DNA of 64,000 nucleotides from Biformimicrobium ophioploci (GCF_030270605.1 NZ_BSYJ01000001.1:496001-560000), one strand, 5' to 3'; counted from the stretch's first letter, positions 27,752 to 37,663 are shown. The notes: a model not told the origin generated them from the sequence alone. Numbers and translations are program-made.

Positions 27752-29371
27752 TTATTTAACTGTGGAGGTTATGCTGCGCCATTCGCACAGGCCGTCAGGG
27801 TCCCAGTTCCCGGTTCGCGGCACTGCGCTCAAAAGCATGGCTTTGCCACCGGAGGAAAGCTGTGGCCAGTGCGGCAGACCTTCGCCGTTGGGGTTCCCCG
27901 TTTTGGCGAAATTTGTCCAGTAGCGCAGTATCAGTTGCGTCATATCGCGATCGGCCCTGGTATTGGGTAGCCACGCATCATGGCTGTCGAACACATAGGG
28001 CAGCTCGGCACCGTGGTACACCCCAATTGGATTATTTGCCATGGTGCCACGCAACTGGTCGAAACGGTACAGATAGGCGGGCATGTCGCTGTAGCGCTGC
28101 GCAAGGTGGGCGACCTCCGCGCTGCTACAGTCCTGCCAGGTCGCATCCTGCAATTCCGCCATGCGTCGGCGGGCCGGCTGTGCCGGGGCGAACTCGCCGT
28201 CCTTTGGCTGGGGGCCGCTGAAGTACTGCTGCCACCAATTGCTGATGTCGATATCGGATACGGTTTCGTCCACATACATCAGGCTCTCGTCCCGGTTGAA
28301 ACCGACCATTAGTGCCTCGCCGTTGAGGGGCTTTGTATAGGCCTTCTGGGGGATATGTGCCAGCACCTGGCCATCGCGCACCGGATAGAACTCACGCTTT
28401 TCTTCAGGGGCTTCTTTACCCAGGTAGGTCTGCTGCGCCTGCGCCAGTATCTGCGCCCCCGGTAGTGCACGCATTTCGGAAATGCTGGCCGCACCGAGGT
28501 CGCGCTGGAACTCTTCACCGTATGCTTCCTCAATAGTGAGGTCACCGTGCTGGTAAAGATCGAAGGCACCACTCTGGCGGATCGCGTAGCGGAACAGGTC
28601 GCGCGCCTGTGGCGACGTCATCAGGTAGCCGATGGCCGCGCCACCGGCGGATTCACCAAATACCGTAACCTGTTCGGGATTACCGCCAAACGCTGCAATA
28701 TAGCGCTGCACCCACTGCAGCGCGGCGATCTGGTCCAGCAGGCCGTAGTTGCCTGGGCCTCCCTCCGGGTCTTCACCACGCAGTTGCGGGTGCGCGAAAA
28801 ACCCGAACACACCGAGGCGGTAATTGATGGATACCACCACGACATCATGAGCGGCCAGTTCAGAGCCATGGTAGTTCGGCTCGTGGGACCATCCGCCGAG
28901 GTTGTTGCCGCCGTGGATAAACACCATGACGGGCAGGTTTTGCGCGCCCTCAGGCGCCCACACGTTCAGGAACAGACAGTCCTCACTGACAGCACCGGGT
29001 GTGGGGGCAAGGGCGGGATCGCCGCCGAAGTTGCGTATCACATCGGCATACCAGTCGGTGTTGTAACTGGTCTGCATGCAGGCTGCACCGAATCGGGACG
29101 CATCGATTTGCCCCGCTGCGGGCTCCAGCAGCTGCGGTGCGCGCCAGCGGCGCGGACCGGTTGGAGGGACTGCATAGCGGATGCCGCGGTAGCTGGCGAT
29201 ACGCTGCCCCTCGCGGTTGTTTTCCCAAAGACCGGTCCAGAGGGACTCGGTCAACGTCGCTTGCGGAGGGGCCTTCCCCGCAACTGGCTCACAGAGGCCC
29301 GGTAGCGTGACCAGGCCCAGAGCCAGAGCGGGAATCAGCGTATGCAGCAGTTTCTTGTTACCGCGACTCAT
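27752..29371 (-). CDS. Type B carboxylesterase (cholinesterase/lipase family)
   Basis: A secreted or periplasmic esterase of about 539 residues. The signal peptide runs from MSRGNKKLLHTLIPALALGL to about residue 27. The type B motif EDCLFLNVWAP and the nucleophile in VTVFGESAGGAA are clear; a catalytic His lies in YHGAELPYVF. ATG 29371 is chosen because it overlaps the stop of the upstream reductase gene (ATGA) and gives a clean signal peptide. The family includes cholinesterases and broad esterases. The adjacent BCCT transporter gene suggests an ester whose alcohol part may be a choline-like compound, but this is inference. Confidence 0.88.
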   Translation of the reverse strand: MSRGNKKLLHTLIPALALGLVTLPGLCEPVAGKAPPQATLTESLWTGLWENNREGQRIASYRGIRYAVPPTGPRRWRAPQLLEPAAGQIDASRFGAACMQTSYNTDWYADVIRNFGGDPALAPTPGAVSEDCLFLNVWAPEGAQNLPVMVFIHGGNNLGGWSHEPNYHGSELAAHDVVVVSINYRLGVFGFFAHPQLRGEDPEGGPGNYGLLDQIAALQWVQRYIAAFGGNPEQVTVFGESAGGAAIGYLMTSPQARDLFRYAIRQSGAFDLYQHGDLTIEEAYGEEFQRDLGAASISEMRALPGAQILAQAQQTYLGKEAPEEKREFYPVRDGQVLAHIPQKAYTKPLNGEALMVGFNRDESLMYVDETVSDIDISNWWQQYFSGPQPKDGEFAPAQPARRRMAELQDATWQDCSSAEVAHLAQRYSDMPAYLYRFDQLRGTMANNPIGVYHGAELPYVFDSHDAWLPNTRADRDMTQLILRYWTNFAKTGNPNGEGLPHWPQLSSGGKAMLLSAVPRTGNWDPDGLCEWRSITSTVK

Positions 29372-30354
29372 TCCACCGCAACAACGACACAACCGCGTAC
29401 GGTGCCACCCTCGATGATCTCGTGGGCTTCTGCCATTTTCTCTAACGGCAGCACATCGGCGACGCGATGCTGCAGCTTGCCCTGCTCCAGTGCCGCGGTG
29501 ATATCGCGGATGGCGTCCTGCTTGGCCTGCTCCGGCATGGCGTACACGATCACCATGCGCACGGTGATGTCCATAAACATCATGCGGTAGAACGGCAATT
29601 GCGGGGACATGTCCTGGCTGGAAGAGTAGGTGGCGATGGTGCCGCCAATACGCAGGCAGTCGAGCACCTGCGGCAGGTTCTTGCCGAATTCCACTTCCAC
29701 CACGCGGTCCACGGGCTTGCCGTCGTTTGCCTCGAGTATGGCAGCTGCCCAGTTTTCGTCGCGGTGATTGACAACGGCATCCGCCCCGAGGGCGAGACAG
29801 GTATCGCGGTCAGTGCTGTTGCTGGCGGTGGTGATCACCTTCGCGCCGGCTTGCTTCGCCCACTGGATTGCATAGAACCCAACGCGGCCGGCACCGCCGG
29901 TGATCAGGATGGTCGAGCCTTTGACATCGCCATCGGCAAACACGCAGCGGTGCGCAGTCATTACCGGAATACCGAGGCAGGCACCGATTTCAAAAGAGGT
30001 ATTTTCCGGCAGCGGCACTGCCAGCTTTTCATCCAGCGCCACATACTCCGCCGCCGTACCCAGGCGCCGGCCGTACTGCGCCTGGTATACCCATACGCGT
30101 TCGCCGATACGGCTGGTATCCCCGCCGGGACCCACCGCCTCAATGATACCGGCACCATCGGAGTGCGGGATCACCAGGCCGTTGTCGAGCAGGTCGGGGA
30201 AAGAGCCCGCACGTTTTTTAACATCGGATGGATTCACGCCGGTGGCCTTCAGGCGCACCAGCACCTCGCCAGCCCCGGGTTCCGGTACCGGCTGATCGCC
30301 CAGCACCAGGGTGTCACGGGCGGTTCCGAATTGTTCAAACCATACAGCTTTCAT
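29368..30354 (-). CDS. Zinc-free MDR / NADPH:quinone oxidoreductase-like protein
   Basis: A 328-residue medium-chain dehydrogenase/reductase. The GroES-like N-terminal half (MKAVWFEQFGTARDTLVLGD) and the nucleotide fold ILITGGAGRVGFYAIQWAKQAGAKVI are visible. Zinc-ligand cysteines are absent, as in quinone reductases and enone reductases. ATG 30354 with an AAGAGGAAG ribosome site is much better than the upstream frame start. Its first 20 bases overlap the end of the SDR gene. It may reduce a conjugated carbonyl in the pathway of this locus. Confidence 0.87.
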   Translation of the reverse strand: MKAVWFEQFGTARDTLVLGDQPVPEPGAGEVLVRLKATGVNPSDVKKRAGSFPDLLDNGLVIPHSDGAGIIEAVGPGGDTSRIGERVWVYQAQYGRRLGTAAEYVALDEKLAVPLPENTSFEIGACLGIPVMTAHRCVFADGDVKGSTILITGGAGRVGFYAIQWAKQAGAKVITTASNSTDRDTCLALGADAVVNHRDENWAAAILEANDGKPVDRVVEVEFGKNLPQVLDCLRIGGTIATYSSSQDMSPQLPFYRMMFMDITVRMVIVYAMPEQAKQDAIRDITAALEQGKLQHRVADVLPLEKMAEAHEIIEGGTVRGCVVVAVE

Positions 30355-31180
30355 TGGCTTCCTCTTTGTTTGTACGTATATCGCAGGAAAGGGATTCAGT
30401 GTGCCCATCAATGGCAATCGATTGCCCGGAAACCGCCGCGCCCGCGGGCGATGCCAGAAACAGCACCATCTGCGCGATGTCATCGGCGGAGACGAACAAA
30501 CGCATGGAGCTCTGGCGTTCGTACACGTCGCGTACCGCTGCGGTTGGTACGCCGCGCTCGACGGCTTCGCGCTCGATCACGCCGTCAATACGCGGTCCCT
30601 TTACACTGCCGGGGCAGAGCGCATTGACGCGGATATTGTGCGGACCCAATTCCATGGCCCAGGTCTTGGTGAGCCCGATCAGGGCCCACTTCGACGCGGT
30701 GTAGGGCGAGCGGTATGGGAAACCGAACAGGCCGGCGTTGGACGAGATATTGATGATGGCGCCGCTGCCGGTGCGCTTCATCATGGGCACTGCATATTTT
30801 GTGCAGTAAAACTGCCCGTTCAGGTCCACCGCCACAGTGCGGTCCCAGGCGTCCGGCTCTATATCTTCCACCAGCGCAGTGGGACCGGCGATACCGGCAT
30901 TGTTGACCAGCAGATCGAGGCGGCCGAATTCCCGCTCCAGCTGGCGGTACATACCTTCAACCGCCGCGGCGTCAGCTACATCGACCACGGCGCCGGAGGC
31001 TGTGGCGTTTTCACCGAGAAAATCCACAACCGCTGCCCGGTCCACGTCGCACACAAAGACCCTCGCTCCGGCAGCCAGCAGCGTCTCGGCAATACAGCGT
31101 CCGATACCGCTGGCACCTGCAGTGACCAGTGCGGCCTTGCCGTTCAATGGCCCGGCAGGCAACTTGTTGGCCAGGTTCAT
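30335..31180 (-). CDS. Short-chain dehydrogenase/reductase
   Basis: A 281-residue SDR. The cofactor loop is TAGASGIG (about residue 20), followed by NNAGIAG, the catalytic Ser in NISSNAG and YTASK (Tyr, Lys). It probably oxidises an alcohol group with NAD. The GGGAGAAAG ribosome site is upstream of ATG 31180, 27 bp after the TonB receptor stop. It overlaps the next gene by 20 bp, consistent with one operon from the receptor to the BCCT transporter. Confidence 0.9.
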   Translation of the reverse strand: MNLANKLPAGPLNGKAALVTAGASGIGRCIAETLLAAGARVFVCDVDRAAVVDFLGENATASGAVVDVADAAAVEGMYRQLEREFGRLDLLVNNAGIAGPTALVEDIEPDAWDRTVAVDLNGQFYCTKYAVPMMKRTGSGAIINISSNAGLFGFPYRSPYTASKWALIGLTKTWAMELGPHNIRVNALCPGSVKGPRIDGVIEREAVERGVPTAAVRDVYERQSSMRLFVSADDIAQMVLFLASPAGAAVSGQSIAIDGHTESLSCDIRTNKEEANESCMV

Positions 31181-31207
31181 AACTTTCTCCCAGGTCTCAC
31201 GCCCAAC

Positions 31208-33628
31208 TCAGAAGCGACGGCGGAAAGAAACACCCAGCGTACGTGGACGCGAAGTAGTGATGCTGGAGTCATAGCCAGCCGTAAAGCGCGTTAGTTGCGG
31301 GCGCTCGTCGGTCAGGTTGTTGATGAACAAATCCAGTCCCCATTGCTCCTCATCGATACCCGCGCGCAGGTTGACGTTGGTGTAGCTGTCCTGGGTCTGG
31401 CGACGATCCACCGGGCTGTCGCCCTTGAATACGTAGAGGTCGTTGTAGGACTCACCCACGTAGGCGTAGGTCAGTTGCGCGAAGGCATCGCGATCGGCAA
31501 TGCTGAAGTTGTGACGCGAACTGAGGTTGTATTTGAGCTCGGGTACATTCGGCAATGATGTGCCATTCGGCGCAGAGTTGCTGCCTACCACGAAGTCCTC
31601 GTTCACTTCCGCATTGTTGACGGCAAAGCCGCCGCTGAGGAGCCAGCTGTCGGTTACCGCGTAGGTGATGTCGGACTCCATGCCCAGGATCTCAGACTGG
31701 CCCACGTTCAGGGTCACGCCCACCGGCAGGCCATAGGACGAGTCATAACGGGTGAACTGCGTATCCTCCCAGTCCATCCGGTAGATGGCACCATTGAAAC
31801 GCAGTGCCCCGTCGGCCAGCGTTGTCTTCCAGCCGAACTCGTAATTGTCGAGGAAGTCCGGGCGGTACTGCACCGGCACCAGGTCGTTGTTGGCCCGGTT
31901 GACGCCGCCAAGACGATAGCCTTGCGAGTAGGTCGCGTAGATCATGATGTCTTCGGAAACCTGGTAAGTGACATTGGCCTTGAGGGTCTTGTCACTGTCT
32001 TCCACGCGGCTGTTGACGATGGCATCCGGTGTATAGGGAGATTGCGTGCCGTAACCGGAGATGCCTGACAGTTTACTTTCGGCGCGGAAGAAACGAGCAC
32101 CCACAGCGACGGTCAGGTCCTCGCTCAGGTCATAGCTCAGCTCACCGAAGACAGCGCTCTGGTCATCTTCGCGCTCCTGGTCAGTGAGGTAGAACAGGTT
32201 GGGTTCGTCCATGGTCTGGAAGCCGGCACCCTGTGCCATGCCATCCATTTCCCATTCCTGGCGATAGTCGTGCGAGGCGCTCTCGGTGAACGCACCCACG
32301 ACATACTGCAGAGGGCCATCGAGCTGCGATTGCAGGCGCAGTTCGTGGGTCTGGCGCTGGTAGCGGTTGTCGTCGTTGTAGTAGATTGCCAGACTCGAGC
32401 AGGGCTGCTCTACCGCCTGGCCGCCGGTGTAGTAACAGGCGTAGGCCGGTACCCAGTAGGCGTTGGCGTAGTTGGCATAATCCGCATAGGCGGTGTAGTC
32501 GGACGCGTACTCCACATCGCGGTCCAGCATGGAGCCGGAATACACCAGGCTGGCAGCGCCGAGGTCGCCCTCCACGTTTACACCGTACTGGGTAAACTGG
32601 TCGTCGCTGCTGTCCGGGAAGTAGCGCTGCACTTCCAGGTCGCCCACTTCACCGTTGGGGTTCTCGGGATCGTGGAACCAGGTACCACTGGTCTCCTGGC
32701 GCTGGGTCAGCACGCTGGCGGTCGCGGTCCAGCGATCATTCAGGTCGATCTTCAGGGCAGCCCGCGCACCGCGATTGTCCAGCTTGTTAAAGTTTTCCTC
32801 GACCAGACCCGCATTGTCCTCGGTCACCTGCGTCACCGGCGAGTAACTGCTCTCGCTCGCGAGGCCGTAGGTGCGGGTACCCGGGATGTTATCGATGTAA
32901 CCGCCCTCGCTCTTGTCCCAGGCCACCAGGCGCACTGCGGCGCGCTCGCTGATCGGTGCGTTCACATAACCCTCGAGCACATGGCTCGGGTCGCCATCGC
33001 GGGTGGTGGAGGCCTCGACGTCCACGGCGGCGGAAAATGCTTCGGTATCGGGCTTGTTGGTGATGATGCGCAGGGTGCCGGACTGGGCACTAGCGCCGTA
33101 GAGGGTGCCCTGCGGGCCGGCCAGTGCCTCCACGCGGGCGATATCGTAGATGTGCAGGTCGAGATTGCGACCGATCGCTGTTACCGGCTGCTCGTCCAGG
33201 TAGATGGCCACGCTTGGCTGCGAGCCGGAGGCATTGCCGTCACCACCGTCGGCGGCACCGCGCATATACACCTGTGACAGGCCCGGGCCGGCGCTCTGGT
33301 ACGACAGGCTTGGCAGCAGTAACGCATAGTCATCAAAGCCCGAGACGCCCTGCTGCTCCAGGCGCTGCTCACCCAGTGCCTGGATGCTGACCGGCACATC
33401 CTGCAGGCTCTCATCGCGCTTGCGCGCAGTTACGGTCACTTCTTCCAGTGAGCGGCCAGCACCATCCTGGGCAACGGCGGGCAGCGCCACCATGCTGCTG
33501 AGCCCGATTACGGAGCCCAGTGCGAGTGCCGGAGCGCGGTACTGGCGGGTGTGTTGACGGATAAAGCCGGCGAGCGGCTTGCGGAGCAGGTCGGGTGTAC
33601 CGGCCCGGTAATTCTTCGTTCGAGTCAT
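31208..33628 (-). CDS. TonB-dependent receptor with atypical plug motif (paralogue A)
   Basis: An 806-residue outer-membrane receptor. It has an extended N-terminus before a signal-like segment ending AVAQ (about residue 54), a TonB-box region LEEVTVTARKR (61-71), and a plug whose motif reads VEALAGPQGTLYGASAQSGTLRIITNKPD (166-194; the usual VLRGPQGTLYGRN is replaced). The barrel ends in VSFRRRF. Residues 374-433 are very rich in Tyr (about 12) with Asp nearby, probably an extracellular loop. It shares the altered plug with the receptor at 40250 but not with that at 11017. A TPR-sulfotransferase gene lies 155 bp upstream in the same direction, and a reductase/esterase/BCCT set follows. Confidence 0.92.
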   Translation of the reverse strand: MTRTKNYRAGTPDLLRKPLAGFIRQHTRQYRAPALALGSVIGLSSMVALPAVAQDGAGRSLEEVTVTARKRDESLQDVPVSIQALGEQRLEQQGVSGFDDYALLLPSLSYQSAGPGLSQVYMRGAADGGDGNASGSQPSVAIYLDEQPVTAIGRNLDLHIYDIARVEALAGPQGTLYGASAQSGTLRIITNKPDTEAFSAAVDVEASTTRDGDPSHVLEGYVNAPISERAAVRLVAWDKSEGGYIDNIPGTRTYGLASESSYSPVTQVTEDNAGLVEENFNKLDNRGARAALKIDLNDRWTATASVLTQRQETSGTWFHDPENPNGEVGDLEVQRYFPDSSDDQFTQYGVNVEGDLGAASLVYSGSMLDRDVEYASDYTAYADYANYANAYWVPAYACYYTGGQAVEQPCSSLAIYYNDDNRYQRQTHELRLQSQLDGPLQYVVGAFTESASHDYRQEWEMDGMAQGAGFQTMDEPNLFYLTDQEREDDQSAVFGELSYDLSEDLTVAVGARFFRAESKLSGISGYGTQSPYTPDAIVNSRVEDSDKTLKANVTYQVSEDIMIYATYSQGYRLGGVNRANNDLVPVQYRPDFLDNYEFGWKTTLADGALRFNGAIYRMDWEDTQFTRYDSSYGLPVGVTLNVGQSEILGMESDITYAVTDSWLLSGGFAVNNAEVNEDFVVGSNSAPNGTSLPNVPELKYNLSSRHNFSIADRDAFAQLTYAYVGESYNDLYVFKGDSPVDRRQTQDSYTNVNLRAGIDEEQWGLDLFINNLTDERPQLTRFTAGYDSSITTSRPRTLGVSFRRRF

Positions 33629-33783
33629 CGCTGATTCCCCTATTAGTGTTTTTATACTTCCGGGATTGAGAAAAACTACTACTCAAGAGCTCAGAATCAC
33701 GCCAAGACGGGGCCCTGACAAGCGAAGGTTCTTTGTCGGCTGGTGAATTTTATTCATCTCAGGTGCCGCCCTTCTTCCCCGCT

Positions 33784-35781
33784 TCAGGAGAAACGCTGGA
33801 GGGTTTCCCCGAGCGCAGCGCGCAGGTCGTCCAGGTAGGGGGAGTAGGGTTCCCATGCAGCGAGGCCGTCGCGATTGATTGGCCGGCGCACCTGCTCGGA
33901 GCTCGCCGTGCGTACCGAGCGCCGGGTCTTGTGAAAGTCCAGGCAAGCTGGCTCAAATGGCAGCCCGCAGAAATCCAGGATGCGGCGCACCTGCGGCTCC
34001 AGGTCCGCTACCACTTCTTCATACTGCACTGTGAGTACCTTACCGGGCAGCGCCGCGTGCCAGTGATCCATCAGGCGCAGGTAATCGCGGTAATAGCGGC
34101 CAATATTTTCGAGACCGTAAGTAAACGACTGGCCAACGGCGAACAGCTGCTTGAAGCCACTGAAACAGCAGGCCATGGGGTGGCGCCGCGCGTCGATGAT
34201 TTTTGCATTGGGCAGGATCAGTTTGATCAACCCGATATGGGCAAAATTATTCGGCATCTTGTCGATAAAGTGAGGGGCGTTGCCGCGCTGTACCCGGGTG
34301 CGCGCCAGGTACTCCTCGCCCAGCGCGATGCGCTCCTCTGCATTGAGGTCGGCGAGCACTGCCGGATAGCGGGATTCGTCATCGCGCTTGCGTTGCCCCG
34401 ACAGGCGCCGCACCAGCGCGAGGATATCAGGCAGTTCCTTGGTGCCGTCCACCTGCGAGTGGGACGCGAGGATCTGTTCCAGCAGGGTCGAGCCCGCGCG
34501 CGGCAGACCGACGATAAAGACCGGCGCCGGGTCTTCGCAACCGCCCTCGCCCTGCGCGGCAAAGAGCTCTGCGGTGCAGGTCTGGATCAGTCGGTCGGTG
34601 TAACGGCTGGTTTCCTCCGCACTGTAACCCTCCTGAACCGCCTTGAGCGCATTACCTTGTTCGTAGTGGGCAAAAGACTGCGCGTAATCGCCGGCGTCTT
34701 CCTCGCCCTTGGCGAGCGCAAACAGTAACTGCACGCGCTGCTCTTCCGTAAGGTCGGCCTCTTGCAGCTGTGTGCGCATCTGCGCGAGCTCGTCAGTGCC
34801 GAAGCGGTAGGTCTTGAGGTTTGCGAGGCTCCACCAGGCTTCACCGTTTTGTGGCTCGCAATCGATGGCGGCGCGGTAGGAGCCGATAGCGGCCTCCTGC
34901 TCACCGATGGTCTTCTGCGCATGACCTCGGCTGACCAGCAGGGCCGGCTGCCGCGGCTGCTCGGTCAGCATGTGATCGTATACCTCGATCGCCTCCGGGT
35001 AGCGGCCGAGCTTGGCCAGTACCGCCGCCTTCAGCACCTGTACCGCCGGAATCGGGCGCGGTGCCTGCTCGAGTTTCTCCACCTCGGCGAGAGCCGCCTC
35101 ACCCTTTTCGCGGCGGTTGAGGATGCCGGCGTATTGCAGGCGGGCGAAGTCGAAGTCCGGTGCCAGCTCCAGGCAGCGCGCCAGCAGGTTTTCCACATCC
35201 GCCAGCGCGCCAGCCCTGGAGCCGATTTCCGCCAGTAGGCGAATGGCATTGACGTCGGTGGGGTGTTGATAGAGGTAGTCACGGCATGCAGCTTCGGCCT
35301 GGGCAATACGGCCTTTTTCAAACAAGGCAAAGGCGCTGGCGAGATCGCCACCGGCAACAGACTGGCGCAGGTGCTGGGTGCGGGCATTGGCCGCGCGGTC
35401 GTGTTGCTCGCGAGCCGTGTAGTATTCAGCGAGCGCCAGCCAGCTCTCGGAAAGTCCGGGCTGCAGCGCCACCGCGCGCTCTAGTGCTTTAATCGCCGCG
35501 CCGTGATCTCCAAGGCGAGCCTCACACAAGCCGAGTTCGTGCCACGCCGAGGCGAAGTCCTTTGCGTGCTCAAGGAGTTGTGTCAGCGCACTATGCGCAC
35601 CGCTCACATCGCCCTGCAGGCGCTGACAGATGGCAATCACCAGCTGCGCATTCACCTCGCCGGGAACGCTGTCGAGGATTTCAGTAGCCTGCGCGCGCGC
35701 CAGGTCAGGGCGCTGCTGGTTCAGCAGCAGGTAGGCCTGCTTGATGGCCTCGACCAGGCTGCCGGTTTGGGTAGCGGACAT
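33784..35781 (-). CDS. TPR-repeat sulfotransferase (paralogue A)
   Basis: A 665-residue protein without a signal peptide. The first about 400 residues are tetratricopeptide repeats (for example WHELGLCEARLGDHGAAIKALERAVALQP). The C-terminal part is a PAPS-dependent sulfotransferase with the 5'-phosphosulfate loop VGLPRAGSTLLEQILASHS (about 424-442) and the conserved RRHPMACCFSGFKQLFA and SSEQVRRPI segments. The repeats would hold a peptide or protein acceptor, as in the bacterial tyrosyl-sulfotransferase-like group. It precedes TonB receptor A. A paralogue at 46886 is near receptor B. Acceptor unknown. Confidence 0.88.
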   Translation of the reverse strand: MSATQTGSLVEAIKQAYLLLNQQRPDLARAQATEILDSVPGEVNAQLVIAICQRLQGDVSGAHSALTQLLEHAKDFASAWHELGLCEARLGDHGAAIKALERAVALQPGLSESWLALAEYYTAREQHDRAANARTQHLRQSVAGGDLASAFALFEKGRIAQAEAACRDYLYQHPTDVNAIRLLAEIGSRAGALADVENLLARCLELAPDFDFARLQYAGILNRREKGEAALAEVEKLEQAPRPIPAVQVLKAAVLAKLGRYPEAIEVYDHMLTEQPRQPALLVSRGHAQKTIGEQEAAIGSYRAAIDCEPQNGEAWWSLANLKTYRFGTDELAQMRTQLQEADLTEEQRVQLLFALAKGEEDAGDYAQSFAHYEQGNALKAVQEGYSAEETSRYTDRLIQTCTAELFAAQGEGGCEDPAPVFIVGLPRAGSTLLEQILASHSQVDGTKELPDILALVRRLSGQRKRDDESRYPAVLADLNAEERIALGEEYLARTRVQRGNAPHFIDKMPNNFAHIGLIKLILPNAKIIDARRHPMACCFSGFKQLFAVGQSFTYGLENIGRYYRDYLRLMDHWHAALPGKVLTVQYEEVVADLEPQVRRILDFCGLPFEPACLDFHKTRRSVRTASSEQVRRPINRDGLAAWEPYSPYLDDLRAALGETLQRFS

Positions 35782-35918
35782 TGACGGGATCCCTCAAAAC
35801 GCTTATCGCCTGCACGGTACACGGCAGGAAGCCAGCGCATATCGGCAGCGAAATTATTTTTGTTTTCGAATGCAGTGTGTCGGAGTGTGGCAGAAGCTGT
35901 CAACGCGGGATCCGCGAA

Positions 35919-36827
35919 TCAGTCACCACCGAGAAGGTAGCGATTCTCCGGCAGGCCGCGGCAATTGGTGTCCAGCACAAACAGGCTGCCGGCTTCGGGC
36001 TGGGCGGCGTACTGCTCCGGTGACAGGTCACAGCGGGCGGAGGTCACGAACAGGGTACGGAGGTCATTACCGCCAAAAGCGACACAGGTCAGCTGGCTCG
36101 CGGGCAGTTCGATGTGCCCCAGCTTTTCGCCGGTCGGGCTGTACCGGACAACCCGGCCACTGCCCCACTGGGCGTTCCAGACGCATCCCTCTGCGTCGAC
36201 AGTGGAGCCGTCAGGATGGACGCCCGGGGGCGTCCGGGCGAACACCCGCTGGTTACTCCAGTTACCACTATGCGGGTCGACATCGAAAGCCCAGATGGTT
36301 TCTTCGGGGGAATCGGCGAAGTAGGCGGTCAGGCCATCGGGTGACCAGCACAGGCTGTTACTGATACGGATACCGTTTCGCTTTACTGAAACCTCTCCGG
36401 ATTGATCGAGCCGGTACAGGCTGCCGTGGCCCTCGGGCCTGTCGCTGCGGTTTCCGGCATTCTCGATCATTGAGCCAACCCAGAAATGCCCACTGTGATC
36501 GACCCGCCCGTCATTGAGGCGCAATTCGCGGGTGTCCGGAAGGGGAAACAGGCTCTCCTGATTCCCACTGCCGGGCGCGTACAGGCTGATACCATTGTCA
36601 AAAGCCGCCACCAGTACACCCGGACGTGAGGTCAGCGCAAACGAAGCCAGACGACGATCCAGGTCATGGTGGCTTAAAGTGCCGCTGGCCGGGTCATAGC
36701 GGTACAGGCGGCGGCCAAGGATATCCGTCCATAGCGCCTGCCTGACCCGGTCGTCCCAGAGTACGCATTCACCGAGCTCATTTTCTACGGGCAGTGTTGC
36801 GCGCAGTGATGCCTGCAAGGCGCTCAC
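35919..36827 (-). CDS. SMP-30/gluconolactonase family lactonase
   Basis: A 302-residue six-bladed propeller. The metal-binding set is visible: Glu in ENELGECVLW, Asn in RLNDGRVD, Asn in ISNSLCWSPDG and Asp in HPDGSTVD. It hydrolyses an aldonolactone to the aldonate. The start is a GTG overlapping the stop of the upstream dehydrogenase (GTGA at 36824-36827), so the two are coupled. With the dehydratase, DgoK and DgoA encoded 14 kb away under the same operator, the substrate is most likely galactonolactone. It ends 138 bp from the TPR-sulfotransferase gene. Confidence 0.9.
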   Translation of the reverse strand: MSALQASLRATLPVENELGECVLWDDRVRQALWTDILGRRLYRYDPASGTLSHHDLDRRLASFALTSRPGVLVAAFDNGISLYAPGSGNQESLFPLPDTRELRLNDGRVDHSGHFWVGSMIENAGNRSDRPEGHGSLYRLDQSGEVSVKRNGIRISNSLCWSPDGLTAYFADSPEETIWAFDVDPHSGNWSNQRVFARTPPGVHPDGSTVDAEGCVWNAQWGSGRVVRYSPTGEKLGHIELPASQLTCVAFGGNDLRTLFVTSARCDLSPEQYAAQPEAGSLFVLDTNCRGLPENRYLLGGD

Positions 36828-37630
36828 ACCCGGCCCCCGTCGATGATCAGCGACTGGCCGCTGATAGCGCGCGAGGCCTGTGATGCGAGGAACAGCGCTG
36901 ACTCGGCCACATCCTCGCCCTGGATCGCGAACTTGAGATTCTGCTCATCGATGCACTCCTGCAGTGCTTCTTCTGTGACCCAAAGCCGCTGCTGACGCTC
37001 TGTCATGACCCAACCGGGCACCAGCGCATTGACCCGGATATTGTCTGGCCCCAGCTCGCGGGCCAGGCTGCGGGTCATGCCGATGATGGCAGACTTGGAT
37101 GTGACGTAGGCCGGGTAGCCGGAAAGCGCGAGGTTGGCCGAATTGGACCCTACGTTGATAACCGCACCGCCGCCCGCCGCCGCCATGTCCGGTGCGACTG
37201 CCTGTATGGCAAAAAACTGGGGGCGCAGGTTGGTGTTGATGGCGTCATCGAAAGCCTCCGGGCTGAGGCTTTCAAGGTTGTGGCGGGTGTCCCGCGCTGC
37301 ATTATTGAGAAGCACATGAATCGGCCCGGCATCTGCAACGGCCTGGTCAAGTGCGTCGCGCAGTTGGGTCAGGTTGCGGATATCGCAGCGGTAGAAGCGC
37401 GGCCGGATACCGGTGTGCTCCTCTACATCATCGCAAAGCAGCTGTGCGGGCTCCGGCCTGGTCGACAGGAACGATACCCGAGCACCTTGCAGCGCAAAGG
37501 CTGCTGTAAAGTAGGCGCCGATACCGGAGCCACCACCGGTAATAAATACGTGGCGGCCCTCAAGATCCGGGTAACGGGTAATACCGGCAAGCCGCCCCGA
37601 GGCGAATACCCGATCACAGTCGACACTCAT
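36824..37630 (-). CDS. SDR sugar 1-dehydrogenase (XylB/galactose dehydrogenase-like)
   Basis: A 268-residue SDR closely resembling Caulobacter-type xylose dehydrogenase and related L-arabinose/D-galactose dehydrogenases. It has YPDLEGRHVFITGGGSGIGAYF, NNAARDTRHNLESLS, AVINVGSNSANLALSGYPAY and VTSK (catalytic Tyr, Lys), and VPGWVMTERQ. It would oxidise an aldose at C1 to the lactone, which the coupled SMP-30 lactonase opens. ATG 37630 with AGAAGGAAG is chosen over an upstream frame start. An exact copy of the dgo operator lies 47 bp upstream, so galactose is the likely sugar. Confidence 0.9.
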   Translation of the reverse strand: MSVDCDRVFASGRLAGITRYPDLEGRHVFITGGGSGIGAYFTAAFALQGARVSFLSTRPEPAQLLCDDVEEHTGIRPRFYRCDIRNLTQLRDALDQAVADAGPIHVLLNNAARDTRHNLESLSPEAFDDAINTNLRPQFFAIQAVAPDMAAAGGGAVINVGSNSANLALSGYPAYVTSKSAIIGMTRSLARELGPDNIRVNALVPGWVMTERQQRLWVTEEALQECIDEQNLKFAIQGEDVAESALFLASQASRAISGQSLIIDGGRV

Positions 37631-37663
37631 GTTGCTTCCTTCTGGCAAAATCTGGTTGGGCAG

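Noticed and set aside
30355-30483. Longer N-terminus for the MDR reductase
   Set aside because: It lies inside the SDR gene and encodes an Arg/Pro-rich stretch not typical of the family. ATG 30354 has a strong ribosome site.
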